DNA from: Actinomarinicola tropica
Lineage (GTDB): Bacteria; Actinomycetota; Acidimicrobiia; Acidimicrobiales; SKKL01
Direction of reading: 5' to 3'
NCBI RefSeq assembly: GCF_009650215.1
Contig: NZ_CP045851.1
Coordinates: 1,279,189 to 1,343,188 of the forward strand
Length of the DNA stretch: 64,000 nucleotides
This document shows, piece after piece, positions 25,189 through 33,305 of the stretch (the stretch's first letter is position 1; every line of letters starts with the position of its first letter). The notes below the pieces were generated by a model. That model had not been told where the DNA came from. It saw only the letters and a program-made list of their open reading frames with translations, and made no database searches. The position numbers were made by a program, and so were the translations under genes.

Positions 25189-26664
25189 TCATGGACGACG
25201 CGTCAGCAGCTGGTCGACGGGGGCGTGGTCGTCGGTCAGGACCTCCGCGTCGCCGATCCACTCCCGGGCCGCCCCACCGGTGAGCACGCGGCCGTCCTCG
25301 GCGGGCACGGCGCCGGGCGCGAGGAGGGCGTCGAGCGGGGCGTCGCTCGCCACCAGCACGTGGTTGACGGGGCGGCCGCCGCTCGCGGTGGGAGGGAGGA
25401 TCACGGCGACGTGCTCGAGCTCGGCGGCGAGGGTGGCGGCCTGGGCCCGGGCGAAGCGCGCGCTACCGCCGTCGATGACGTTCGCGACGTAGACGCCGTC
25501 GGGACGCATGACGCGATCGATCGCCTCGACGACCTCGCGGGTCGTCAGGTGCCACGGGACCGACAACCCTCCGAAGGCGTCCCCGACGACGAGGTCGACG
25601 GCGTCGTCGTCGAGGTCGTCGAGCGCCAGGCGGGCGTCGCCGGTCACGACCCGCAGACCCGGTCCCTGCTCGAGGTCGAGGTGGTCCTCGGCGATGCGCA
25701 CCAGCTCGTCGTCGATCTCGAGGACGAGGTTGGTGGAGCCGGGTCGGGCGGCGTCGAGGTGGCGGGGGAAGGTGAAGCCGCCGCCGCCGAGGTGCAGCGC
25801 GTCGAGCGGGCCCTCGGGCATCGTCGCCGACGCGACGTCGTCGAAGAGCCGGATGTAGCGGAACTCCAGGTGGGAGGGGTCGTCGAGGTCGACGTAGCTG
25901 TGCCGGAGCGTGTCGAGCCACAGCACGCGCCCCGAGGGGTTCGTGAGGTCGCGCTCGATCGTGATGCAGAAGTACGCCGTCTCCCAGCGGCACGGGCTGG
26001 TGTCCGCGGCCGCCAACCCGCCGGAGCCGACGACGACGGCGAGGGTCAGCGCCGCGGCGCCCGGGCGCGGCATGCGCGAGGCGTGGCGGAACCAGACGAG
26101 CAGCCCGGACAGCACCAGCGCAGCGCCGATCGCGAGGACGATGGGACGGGTCGGCCAGGCCGCGACGAGGACGAAGCCGGTGAGGAACGTGCCGACGAGC
26201 GCCCCCGCCGTCCCCGCCGCCGACAGCCCACCCACGACCTCGCCGGTGTGCGCGACGTCATCGAGGCGCAGCTTCGCGACCATCGGCGAGATGGCCGACA
26301 GCACGGCGGCGGGGAGGAAGAAGGCGACGGTCGTGAGGAGCACGATCGCGGCGGGCCCCTCCCCGGCGCCGGGCCCGAGCGCGGCGAGGGCGGGCAGGGA
26401 GAGCCAGGCGAGCGCGCCTCCGGCGATCAGTGACGGACCGAGGAGCCGGCGGGGGTCGAGCCGGTCGGCGAGGCGGCCGCCGACGGCCGTGCCGAAGGCG
26501 ATGGCGGCGAGGATCGTCCCGATGATGCCGGTGTAGGTCTCGAGGCTGACGCCGACGTAGGGAGCGAGGAGGCGCCCGGCGAGGATCTCGAGGACCAGGA
26601 CCGCCGCCGAGGTCGCGAAGACGAGGAGCACCGCGGCGCGGCGGCCGATGAGGGGCGTGGCCAT
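25189..26664 (-). CDS. Membrane-fused spermidine-synthase-like protein
   Basis: A 491-residue protein with an N-terminal membrane half of about seven helices (residues 8-225) and a C-terminal spermidine synthase/SAM-binding domain (about 235-490). The soluble half shows LDALHLGGGGFTFPRH, LVLEIDDELVRIA, VVTGDARLALDDLDDDAVDLVVGDAFGG and a VANVIDGG strand. The aminopropyltransferase motif is only partly kept, so it may use another nucleoside substrate. The membrane half resembles the MFS-like part of fused spermidine synthases. Its 3' end lies about 40 bases from the nitroreductase start on the same strand. A CAGAAT hexamer 6 bases before the ATG suggests a leaderless start. The true reaction is uncertain. 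Confidence 0.82.
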   Translation of the reverse strand: MATPLIGRRAAVLLVFATSAAVLVLEILAGRLLAPYVGVSLETYTGIIGTILAAIAFGTAVGGRLADRLDPRRLLGPSLIAGGALAWLSLPALAALGPGAGEGPAAIVLLTTVAFFLPAAVLSAISPMVAKLRLDDVAHTGEVVGGLSAAGTAGALVGTFLTGFVLVAAWPTRPIVLAIGAALVLSGLLVWFRHASRMPRPGAAALTLAVVVGSGGLAAADTSPCRWETAYFCITIERDLTNPSGRVLWLDTLRHSYVDLDDPSHLEFRYIRLFDDVASATMPEGPLDALHLGGGGFTFPRHLDAARPGSTNLVLEIDDELVRIAEDHLDLEQGPGLRVVTGDARLALDDLDDDAVDLVVGDAFGGLSVPWHLTTREVVEAIDRVMRPDGVYVANVIDGGSARFARAQAATLAAELEHVAVILPPTASGGRPVNHVLVASDAPLDALLAPGAVPAEDGRVLTGGAAREWIGDAEVLTDDHAPVDQLLTRRP

Positions 26665-26716
26665 CCGGGGATTCTGTCAGGTGGACCCGGCGACCGCGAG
26701 GTCGCGGCGGTCGGTG

Positions 26717-28540
26717 TCAGCGGGCGCCGAAGCTCCCGCCGCCTCCGCCGCCCCCGCCGCCGGCCGAGAAGCCGCCGCCCGCGCCGCTGCCGCTCGACTG
26801 CGGCGTGGCGCTGGAGATCGCGGCGCCGCCGACGCTCGAGCCGAAGTCGCCGATCGAGCCCAGGCGGCCGTGCGCGCCCGATCGACCGGCCACGCCGACG
26901 TACCAGGGCGCCATGGCGCCGGGGCCCTCCTGGAGCACCTCGGGGAACCACACCTCGAGCCCCTCCAGCAGCTCCTCCGCCACGCCGAGCGCGACGGCCG
27001 CGACGAGGTACTGCTCCCACAGGACGAGGTGCCCGGCCGGTGCCTCGTCGAGGCGGGAGAAGTCCTCCATGTAGCGCTGGAGGCCCTTCCACTCGTGGTA
27101 GCGGCGGGCGCCGGCGGGCGTGCGGCTGCGGTGGAGGATCCCGAGCGGGAGGAGGACGAGCGCGGCCACGCCCGCCACGCCGGCCGCCACCCACGCCTCC
27201 ACCAGGAGGGCCCCGACGGCGAGTGCGACGAGGAGGACGACGATCAGGCCGTGGAGGAGGAACGCAGCCGTCTTGCCCCGTGCCACGTACCGGCGCGCGT
27301 CGAGGTCCTCCTTCACCTCGCGCTGGAACGACGTCCAGGTGCGGTGCGCCGCCTTCTGGTCGCTCTTGTTCCGGTCGACCAGCTCCTCCTGGGTGGTGAC
27401 GGGTCCGTCCTCGAAGAGCCAGTCGAGCAGCCGCCGCTCGAAGGGGCGGAGCTGGTCCTGCGGCGGTGGCGTCCGCACGAACCGGTGCTGGACCTCGTCG
27501 CGGCGCAACAGGCGCTCGACGGTGTACTCCTCGATGCGCAGGTGGCCCCGCCGGGCGAGGTCGAGCAGCGTCGCCGAGTAGGCGTCGGCGCCGATCGTGC
27601 CCCACGAGAGCAGCGCTGCCGCCACCGCCGGCGGGTCGTCGGGGACCTCGCGCCAGTAGTCGCCGAGGTCCTCGGGCCGCTTCGGGTCCTTGCCCCAGCG
27701 GCGCCAGATCATCCAGAACCCCCAGCCGCCGAGGGCGACGAGGGGCACGACGAGGACGTCGAGCGCCCGGGCGACGTCCTCGCGGAGCTCCTCGCGCCGT
27801 CGCTGCTCGTCGCGCCGGGCGTTGGCCTCGTCGGCCAGGCGTCCCTCCTCGTCGAGGATCGCCGGGAGCAGCTCGGCGTCGCCGGGGGGCACGTCGAAGC
27901 GCTCGACGGGCACGGCCAGGCGGGTCTCGACGAACTGGCCGGCGGGCACGCCGTCGACCCGGGCCGTGGCGATCGGGTCCTCGACCTCGATCACCCCGTC
28001 GAGCGGGCCGTGGGCCCACCCCCGCAGGCGGCCGGCGCCCTCGGGCACCGTGACGCGCGCCGTCCAGCTCCCGACGCTCGGCCCGTCGGTGCCGATCCAC
28101 TGCCGGTAGAGGTCGACGACGTCGCTGCCCACCTCGACGCCGTCGACGACCTCGTAGCGCAGCTCGTAGGTGCGGGTCCCCGAGCGGGCGGGCGCGATGT
28201 CCCACTCGAACAGCTCCGGGGTCTGCACGAGCGTGTCGAGGCGCTGGCCGTCCTCGTCGTACGCGGCGATCGAGGTGATGCGGCCGCTCCTCTCCGAGGG
28301 CTGGAACGAGCGCGTGCCGACGGTGAACGGCTGGCTGTCCGCGCCACGGAAGGTGTACGTGACCCGCTCGACGACCTCGAGTCGCCCGTCCGGGTGGAGC
28401 GTGGCCTCCACGTCGATGGCGTCGATCGACGCGGAGCGCTCCTGCGCCGCGGCGGGGTCGCCGACACCGACGACACCGACGAGGACGAGAAGGGCGAGGA
28501 GCAGCGCCGGGAGGCGACGGCCGCGGGTCGCGGCGGTCAC
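26717..28540 (-). CDS. DUF2207 membrane protein
   Basis: A 607-residue membrane protein with a signal peptide (about 1-32, ending DPAAAQ). An extracellular DUF2207 domain follows (about 38-240; [19 protein letters not shown] and [12 protein letters not shown] are typical), then one helix near 262-280 and a cytoplasmic part. A hydrophobic hairpin lies near 425-470, and the glycine/serine-rich C-terminal tail ends [17 protein letters not shown]2207 proteins are widespread in actinobacteria and of unknown function; the N-terminal fold may bind envelope components. The GTG start overlaps the stop of the upstream SDR gene as GTGA, tying it to that gene. The glycine-rich tail ending in Phe-Gly-Ala-Arg is a common family feature. 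Confidence 0.85.
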   Translation of the reverse strand: MTAATRGRRLPALLLALLVLVGVVGVGDPAAAQERSASIDAIDVEATLHPDGRLEVVERVTYTFRGADSQPFTVGTRSFQPSERSGRITSIAAYDEDGQRLDTLVQTPELFEWDIAPARSGTRTYELRYEVVDGVEVGSDVVDLYRQWIGTDGPSVGSWTARVTVPEGAGRLRGWAHGPLDGVIEVEDPIATARVDGVPAGQFVETRLAVPVERFDVPPGDAELLPAILDEEGRLADEANARRDEQRRREELREDVARALDVLVVPLVALGGWGFWMIWRRWGKDPKRPEDLGDYWREVPDDPPAVAAALLSWGTIGADAYSATLLDLARRGHLRIEEYTVERLLRRDEVQHRFVRTPPPQDQLRPFERRLLDWLFEDGPVTTQEELVDRNKSDQKAAHRTWTSFQREVKEDLDARRYVARGKTAAFLLHGLIVVLLVALAVGALLVEAWVAAGVAGVAALVLLPLGILHRSRTPAGARRYHEWKGLQRYMEDFSRLDEAPAGHLVLWEQYLVAAVALGVAEELLEGLEVWFPEVLQEGPGAMAPWYVGVAGRSGAHGRLGSIGDFGSSVGGAAISSATPQSSGSGAGGGFSAGGGGGGGGGSFGAR

Positions 28541-29322
28541 AGCGGCTGGGTGTAGCGGGCCTGGAGCCGGCGCATCCCGGCCAGCCAGCGATCGTGGTCC
28601 GTCGCCTTGCGCCGGACGTACTCGGCGACCTCGGGATGGGGGAGGATCAGGAAGCTCTCCTCGGCGAGACCGGCCACCACCGCGTCGGCGACCTCCTCGG
28701 GCTCCATCATCCCGTCCACGCCGGCGACGCCTCCCCCCTCGCTACCGGCGGTCATGTTGGTGCGCACCGCCTGCGGGCAGAGGACCGAGACGCGGATGCC
28801 CTGGTCGCCGTGGGTGACGGCCATCCACTCGGCGAGCGCCACCGCGGCGTGCTTCGTGACGGCGTAGGGCGCCGAACCGATCTGGGTGAGGAGCCCGGCC
28901 GCCGAGGCGGTGTTCAGCAGGTACCCCTCGCCCCGCTCGATCATCGCCGGGAGGGCGGCGCGGGCGGCGTACACGTGCGCCATCACGTTGATGTCGATGA
29001 TCCGACGCCAGTCGTCGTCGGGCACCTCGACGCCTCCGGCGATGCCGATCCCGGCGTTGGAGCAGACGAGGTCGACCGGCCCGATCGCCTCGGCGGCGGC
29101 GACCAGGTCGGCGACGTCGTCCTCGCGGGCCACGTCGCAGCGCCGGGTGACGACCTCCGCTGCACCGGCGCCGAGGTCGTCGGCGACCCGGCCGAGCGCG
29201 TCCTCGTCGAGGTCGCCGAGCACCAGGGCCCGGGCTCCCTCCGCGGCGAACCGGCGGGCCAGCGCCGCTCCGATCCCGTGCGCCGCGCCGGTGATGACGA
29301 CGATCCGATCCCTGAGGTCCAT
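28537..29322 (-). CDS. Short-chain dehydrogenase/reductase
   Basis: A 261-residue Rossmann-fold NAD(P)-dependent oxidoreductase. It has the cofactor motif [15 protein letters not shown], an acidic [10 protein letters not shown] strand suggesting NAD or F420-independent NADH use, the CSNAGIG segment, and the catalytic Ser with Tyr-x-x-x-Lys in YAVTKHAA. The start is the ATG 8 bases after a TAGCAT hexamer, which trims 32 non-homologous-looking residues. The end overlaps the DUF2207 gene by four bases, an unusual pairing of a metabolic enzyme with a membrane protein. The [11 protein letters not shown] tail occurs in SDRs linked to lipid or steroid metabolism. The substrate is unknown. Confidence 0.88.
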   Translation of the reverse strand: MDLRDRIVVITGAAHGIGAALARRFAAEGARALVLGDLDEDALGRVADDLGAGAAEVVTRRCDVAREDDVADLVAAAEAIGPVDLVCSNAGIGIAGGVEVPDDDWRRIIDINVMAHVYAARAALPAMIERGEGYLLNTASAAGLLTQIGSAPYAVTKHAAVALAEWMAVTHGDQGIRVSVLCPQAVRTNMTAGSEGGGVAGVDGMMEPEEVADAVVAGLAEESFLILPHPEVAEYVRRKATDHDRWLAGMRRLQARYTQPL

Positions 29323-29330
29323 GCCGTCGG

Positions 29331-29336
29331 ATGCTA
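29331..29336 (-). promoter_or_regulatory. TAGCAT -10 hexamer of the SDR/DUF2207 unit
   Basis: TAGCAT ends 8 bases before the SDR ATG and supports that start over the longer frame. Confidence 0.55.
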
Positions 29337-29492
29337 GGTGTCCACGAGGGTGCGCCGAGGAGGTGGGCGTGAACCTCGGGTGATCGGGGAAGACGCGGGC
29401 ATGAAACGTCGTTGTCACGGATGGTCGCTATGGTGGCCTCCACGGATCGGGTCGGCCGATCCGACACCCCCAGCGAGCTCGGGAGGGATCGC

Positions 29493-29684
29493 ATGACTGA
29501 GACGGCTGCCGTCGACACCATCGCCGAGGCGCTGGCCCTCATCGACAGGGGCCTGGGTGACATGCAGCACCGTGAGCTCGTGTCCACCGACGAGGTGTCC
29601 GACCTGCTGCTCGACGTGCGTCTGCTCCTCGCCGCCCAGCACGGCGACGACGAGGCCCTCGAGTCGGCCCTCACGCCGAACTAG
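29493..29684 (+). CDS. Small hypothetical protein
   Basis: A 63-residue acidic helical protein (MTETAAVDTIAEALALID start, then a STDEVSDLLLDVRLLLAA helix). I do not recognise it. A GGGAGGG ribosome site lies just before the ATG, supporting the start. It converges on the WS/DGAT gene with 12 bases between stops. Composition and codon use fit a real gene; the helix pattern suggests a small dimer or a regulatory subunit, without proof. Confidence 0.6.
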   Translation: MTETAAVDTIAEALALIDRGLGDMQHRELVSTDEVSDLLLDVRLLLAAQHGDDEALESALTPN

Positions 29685-29696
29685 GCGGGCGGCGGC

Positions 29697-31097
29697 TCAG
29701 ACCGCCGCCGACACCTCCTGGAGCGCGCCCACCACGGCGTCGCGCAGCAGCTCGGGTGCGGTGACCACCCCGGCGTCCACGTGGATGCCGAGGTCGACGC
29801 GCCCGTCGTAGGTCATCATCGTCACGTTCACCGGGGTCCCGACGAGGGGGCCGAGGGCGTGGGTGGAGATGATGCGTGCCCCAGCCACGTAGAGCGGGAA
29901 CGGCGCCGCGCGCACGTTGGAGCACACGAGGTCGGTCGCTCCGGTCTGGCGGCGGACGACCTCGGCGAGCACCCCGGTGGGGACCACCTCGGCCAGGCCG
30001 GCGAGGCGACCCATGAGCGAGGCGCCGGGCCGGTCGATCTCGGCGCGGAGCAGGTCAGCCACCTGGCGCAGGTGGGGTGAGGCCGCGAGGTCGTCGCCCG
30101 CCGGGAGGACGACGCGGATGGGGGCGAAGGCGTTCCCGCCGGTCCGGCTGTCGTGGCGGGTGCTGACGGGGACGGCGACGCGCAGTTCGGCGATCTGCTC
30201 CCCGTGCTGGCGGTGGTAGGAGGCGGCGCCGCGGAGGACCGCGGTGACGAACACGGCGTTCACCGACGTGCCGGTGCGCGTCGCGGCGGTGCGCACCGGC
30301 TCGAACGGCACCGAGCCGACGACCAGGCGCCGCCCGGCGCTCCGGTGCGCCCACAGGTCCGAACGCGCCGGGCCGGTGACGAGCAGCTGGCGTCGGAGGG
30401 CATCCACCGCCTCGACGGCGGCGCCGCCGGCCACCGCGAAGCGGCCGGGATCCGCGAGGCCCTCTGTCGTCCACCGCGTGGCCGCCGCCAGCTGGCGGGC
30501 GAGGTCGCCCGCACGCTCGGCGGTCCGCACGACCGCCCGTTCCACGCGCGTGCCCTCCGGCGGCGCCGGCCCGGCGACGAAGGGATCGGGCGCGGGGTCC
30601 GGCGCGTCGGGCCGCGGATCGACGTAGTGCTGGGACAATCGGATGCCGCCGACGCCGTCGGAGACCACGTGGTGCATCCGCTGGATCAGAGCGGCGCGAC
30701 CGCCGGGCACGCCCGTGACGACCTCCATGTCCCACAGCGGTCGATCGGGGTCGAACGGGGCGGCCACCAGGTCGGCGGCGCGGCCGAGGAGGGCCGGCTC
30801 GTCGGCGCCGTCCGCATCGGCCTCGGACCACCGCAGGTGGTGGTCGAGCGCGAAGCCCTCGTCGTCGCGCCACGTGGGAGGCGCGCCGGGTAGGACGGCG
30901 GGAGCGACGAGTCGCCGCAGCCGTGGGAGCGCGGCGACCGCGCCCGCCATGCGTCGTCGCAGGCGGTCGGGGTCGGGCTCGCCCTCGAGCAGGCTGATCG
31001 TGCCGAAGGCCGCCGAGAGACCGGGGTGGCCGCCGACGCGCCACATCAGCGACTCGAGGCCGGTGAGGGCGGTCCCTTCACGCTCGTCGTCGGGCAC
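29697..31097 (-). CDS. Wax ester synthase/diacylglycerol acyltransferase (WS/DGAT) family
   Basis: A 466-residue acyltransferase of the family that makes triacylglycerol or wax esters from acyl-CoA at the membrane surface. The catalytic HHxxxDG motif appears as MHHVVSDGVG near residue 141. The family's later segments are also present: a VNAVFVTAV-type helix, RVAVPVSTRHD and the conserved VCSNVRAAPFPLYVAGARI. Length matches the family norm of about 460. A TAGCCT hexamer lies 6 bases before the GTG start. Activity on neutral lipid is likely, but some paralogs are inactive. It supports a lipid-storing actinobacterium. Confidence 0.88.
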   Translation of the reverse strand: MPDDEREGTALTGLESLMWRVGGHPGLSAAFGTISLLEGEPDPDRLRRRMAGAVAALPRLRRLVAPAVLPGAPPTWRDDEGFALDHHLRWSEADADGADEPALLGRAADLVAAPFDPDRPLWDMEVVTGVPGGRAALIQRMHHVVSDGVGGIRLSQHYVDPRPDAPDPAPDPFVAGPAPPEGTRVERAVVRTAERAGDLARQLAAATRWTTEGLADPGRFAVAGGAAVEAVDALRRQLLVTGPARSDLWAHRSAGRRLVVGSVPFEPVRTAATRTGTSVNAVFVTAVLRGAASYHRQHGEQIAELRVAVPVSTRHDSRTGGNAFAPIRVVLPAGDDLAASPHLRQVADLLRAEIDRPGASLMGRLAGLAEVVPTGVLAEVVRRQTGATDLVCSNVRAAPFPLYVAGARIISTHALGPLVGTPVNVTMMTYDGRVDLGIHVDAGVVTAPELLRDAVVGALQEVSAAV

Positions 31098-31103
31098 CCG
31101 CCA

Positions 31104-31109
31104 AGGCTA
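31104..31109 (-). promoter_or_regulatory. TAGCCT -10 hexamer of the WS/DGAT gene
   Basis: TAGCCT ends 6 bases before the GTG start, with no Shine-Dalgarno sequence between. Confidence 0.6.
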
Positions 31110-31126
31110 ACGGGGGTCCGGGTGCC

Positions 31127-31726
31127 TCAGCGGCGGATGGCGGTGTGCTTGAACTCGTTGAGCTGGGGCCAGCCGGTGAGCATGTCGACGATCCGCTCGA
31201 CGGTCGAGGTCGCGAGCTCGGCGTCGCCCCGTGGCGGCTCCATCAGCCGCACGAACACGGCGTCCGTCTCGCTCATGAACGTCGGCACGCCCCAGACCGA
31301 CAGGTCGCGGACCGACGCCTCGTGCTCCTCCTTGACCGTCGTCAGCGGGGCGCCGGTGGCGACCTCCTGGAGGATGGCGTCGGCGTCGAGCCCGGCGGCG
31401 TCGAGGACCTGGATGATCTCGCCCTTGTCGGAGAGGTCGCGAGCGTGGGTGTGGCGCAGCTCGAACAGCTCCCGGTGCACCGTGGGGAAGGCATCGGCGT
31501 GCTGGTCCCGCACGACCACCGACACCTGGAGGGCCAGGAGCCCCGAGTCGCGGTCCGGCTCGTCCCACACGTCGACGCCGCCGTCCTCGACGTGCGTCTG
31601 GCCGAGGGAGAACGGGACGAAGCGGACGTCCCAGTCGGCGCCGGCAGCGAGGCCCTCCAGCACGTGGAGGTGGGCGATGCGTGCGAACGGGCAGCGGTAG
31701 TCGTAGGTGAGCGCGAAGGAAGCCAT
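31127..31726 (-). CDS. DsbA-family protein (thioredoxin-like, FrnE/HCCA isomerase type)
   Basis: A 199-residue cytosolic thioredoxin-fold protein. It starts with a beta strand and the YDYRCPFARIAHLHVLE active-site region, which keeps a single Cys-Pro rather than CxxC, followed by a helical insertion and the cis-proline strand VWGVPTFMSE. A lone Cys argues against general disulfide oxidation and for a glutathione- or mycothiol-linked isomerase or transferase activity, as in 2-hydroxychromene-2-carboxylate isomerases. No ribosome site is seen at the ATG. It is probably a single gene; the next gene upstream ends about 90 bases away. Confidence 0.8.
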   Translation of the reverse strand: MASFALTYDYRCPFARIAHLHVLEGLAAGADWDVRFVPFSLGQTHVEDGGVDVWDEPDRDSGLLALQVSVVVRDQHADAFPTVHRELFELRHTHARDLSDKGEIIQVLDAAGLDADAILQEVATGAPLTTVKEEHEASVRDLSVWGVPTFMSETDAVFVRLMEPPRGDAELATSTVERIVDMLTGWPQLNEFKHTAIRR

Positions 31727-31813
31727 GGTCGGTCCAACGCGTGGACCGTGCGGGATGTTCCGGCCACCGGACGTGGCGGTCGCGGAGCGCGGTCCCGGTC
31801 CCGGGGAGCGGTG

Positions 31814-33268
31814 TCAGTCCCGGGGGAGCGGGGCGAGGCGCACGGCGGCCTCTCCGAGCACGATGCCGAGCACCGCGCCACCCACCACGTCGGAGGGGTG
31901 GTGGATGCGCACGTGGACCCTGCTCGTGGCGACGACGGCCGCGAGCGCGTACCAGAGCGGTCCGAGCCCGTTGCGGTCCGAGAGCAGCCGTGCCGCCATG
32001 AACGCCGAGCTGGCGTGCCCGCTCGGGAAGCTCGACGTGGCCGGCATCCGGAGGGTGTGCGGGCGCTCGCCGTCGTGGATCGGCCGCGTCCGGCGGAACA
32101 GCGACTTGATCGCCCCGTTCACCAGCGCCGACTCGATGCCGAGGCTCGTCGAGAGGCGGGCCGCCCTGCGGATGCCGTGGCGGCGGTCGGCCACCCCCTG
32201 GGCAGCACCGGCGAGGTGCCAGATCAGGCTCCAGTCCCCGAGCGCCGAGGCGGAGTAGAAGACCCGATCGACGACGGGGATGCCCCGCAGCCGCTCCCAG
32301 GCGCGGTCGATCTCGGCGTCGATCCGGCCGACGGCGTGGCCGAACCCGGGGGTGGCCGCGGCGACCGAGGCGGCGACGGGTTCGTCGTCGGTGTCCGGGG
32401 CGGGTGGGGGGAGCGGCGTGAACGAGCTGGTCTCCTCGAACGCCTCCCGGATCCGCGCTGCGATGCCGGCCGGGTCCTCGAGCGGGCCGAAGTGGCCGAG
32501 CTCGGGGTGTTCCTCCAGCCGTCCCATCGGGAGGCCGTCGGCGATGCGGGGGGCGATCGTGGCCGGGAACCCGCCGTCGCCTCCGGCGGCGATGGTGACC
32601 GGGCAGGCGATGTCGTCGAGGCGCTCGAAGGTGTCGTGCGTGCCGCTGCTCGAGTACACGGCGGCCTCGTCGACACCTCGGCACTTCAGCCGGACGGTGC
32701 CGTCGGCGAGGTCCTCGAAGCCGTGGTCGACGTAGGCACGGAGGCACGCGGGGTCGAGCGAGGCGAGAGGCGGCTTCGAGGCGTAGTTCCCGTAGGCGGC
32801 CTCCCGGGAGTCGAACACCTCGCGCCGGCGTCGAGCCCCCTCCGCGAGGGGGTTGGAGCCCTCGGCGGAACGCACCTCGAGGATCTCGGTGGGCAGGACG
32901 ATCGGCTCGAAGCACCAGAGGGACGCGAACGTGCCGGGTCGGGCCGCCTCGGCCATCAGCAGCGCGGCGCCGCCCTTGGAGTGGCCGACACCGAAGACCG
33001 GGCCCTCGACGACGAGGTCGTCGACCACGCTCAGCACGTCGCGGCCGAACCGGTTCCAGTCGAACTCGTGGTCCTCCGGCACCCGGGTGTCGCCGTGGCC
33101 CCGGAAGTCGATCGCCAGGCAGTGGAACATGTCGCCCAGGCGGTCGGCCAGGGGCTGCCAGACGCGACCGTGGAAGCCGGTGGCGTGGGCGAAGAGGAGC
33201 ACCGGACCGGTGCCCCCGAGGTCGTGGACGGCGACGTCGACGCCGTCGGGGGTGCGGACGCGGTGCAT
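31814..33268 (-). CDS. Fusion of alpha/beta hydrolase and PAP2-type lipid phosphatase
   Basis: A 484-residue two-domain protein. The N-terminal half (1-275) is an alpha/beta hydrolase with DFRGHGDT and the nucleophile elbow GVGHSKGG (Ser97), then LGHFGPLE with the likely catalytic His259. A proline- and acid-rich linker (about 283-300) leads to a PAP2/phosphatase domain (about 310-480). All three PAP2 signatures are present: KSLFRRTRP (388-396), FPSGHASSAF (PSGH 415-418) and SRVHVRIHHPSD (Ser449, Arg450, His456, Asp460). The PAP2 part should dephosphorylate a lipid phosphate or similar, and the hydrolase may cleave an ester of the same molecule. The start is the ATG after a CACGAT hexamer. 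One frame runs unbroken through both domains, so this is a real fusion here; the joint substrate is inference. Confidence 0.87.
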   Translation of the reverse strand: MHRVRTPDGVDVAVHDLGGTGPVLLFAHATGFHGRVWQPLADRLGDMFHCLAIDFRGHGDTRVPEDHEFDWNRFGRDVLSVVDDLVVEGPVFGVGHSKGGAALLMAEAARPGTFASLWCFEPIVLPTEILEVRSAEGSNPLAEGARRRREVFDSREAAYGNYASKPPLASLDPACLRAYVDHGFEDLADGTVRLKCRGVDEAAVYSSSGTHDTFERLDDIACPVTIAAGGDGGFPATIAPRIADGLPMGRLEEHPELGHFGPLEDPAGIAARIREAFEETSSFTPLPPPAPDTDDEPVAASVAAATPGFGHAVGRIDAEIDRAWERLRGIPVVDRVFYSASALGDWSLIWHLAGAAQGVADRRHGIRRAARLSTSLGIESALVNGAIKSLFRRTRPIHDGERPHTLRMPATSSFPSGHASSAFMAARLLSDRNGLGPLWYALAAVVATSRVHVRIHHPSDVVGGAVLGIVLGEAAVRLAPLPRD

Positions 33269-33305
33269 GCGCCCATCGTGGCGCAGCGGGGTCACGGGGT
33301 GCAGA

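Noticed and set aside
31732-31746. Small palindrome GTCCAACGCGTGGAC upstream of the DsbA-family gene
   Set aside because: Five-base arms are expected by chance in such GC-rich sequence and no second copy or hexamer supports it.
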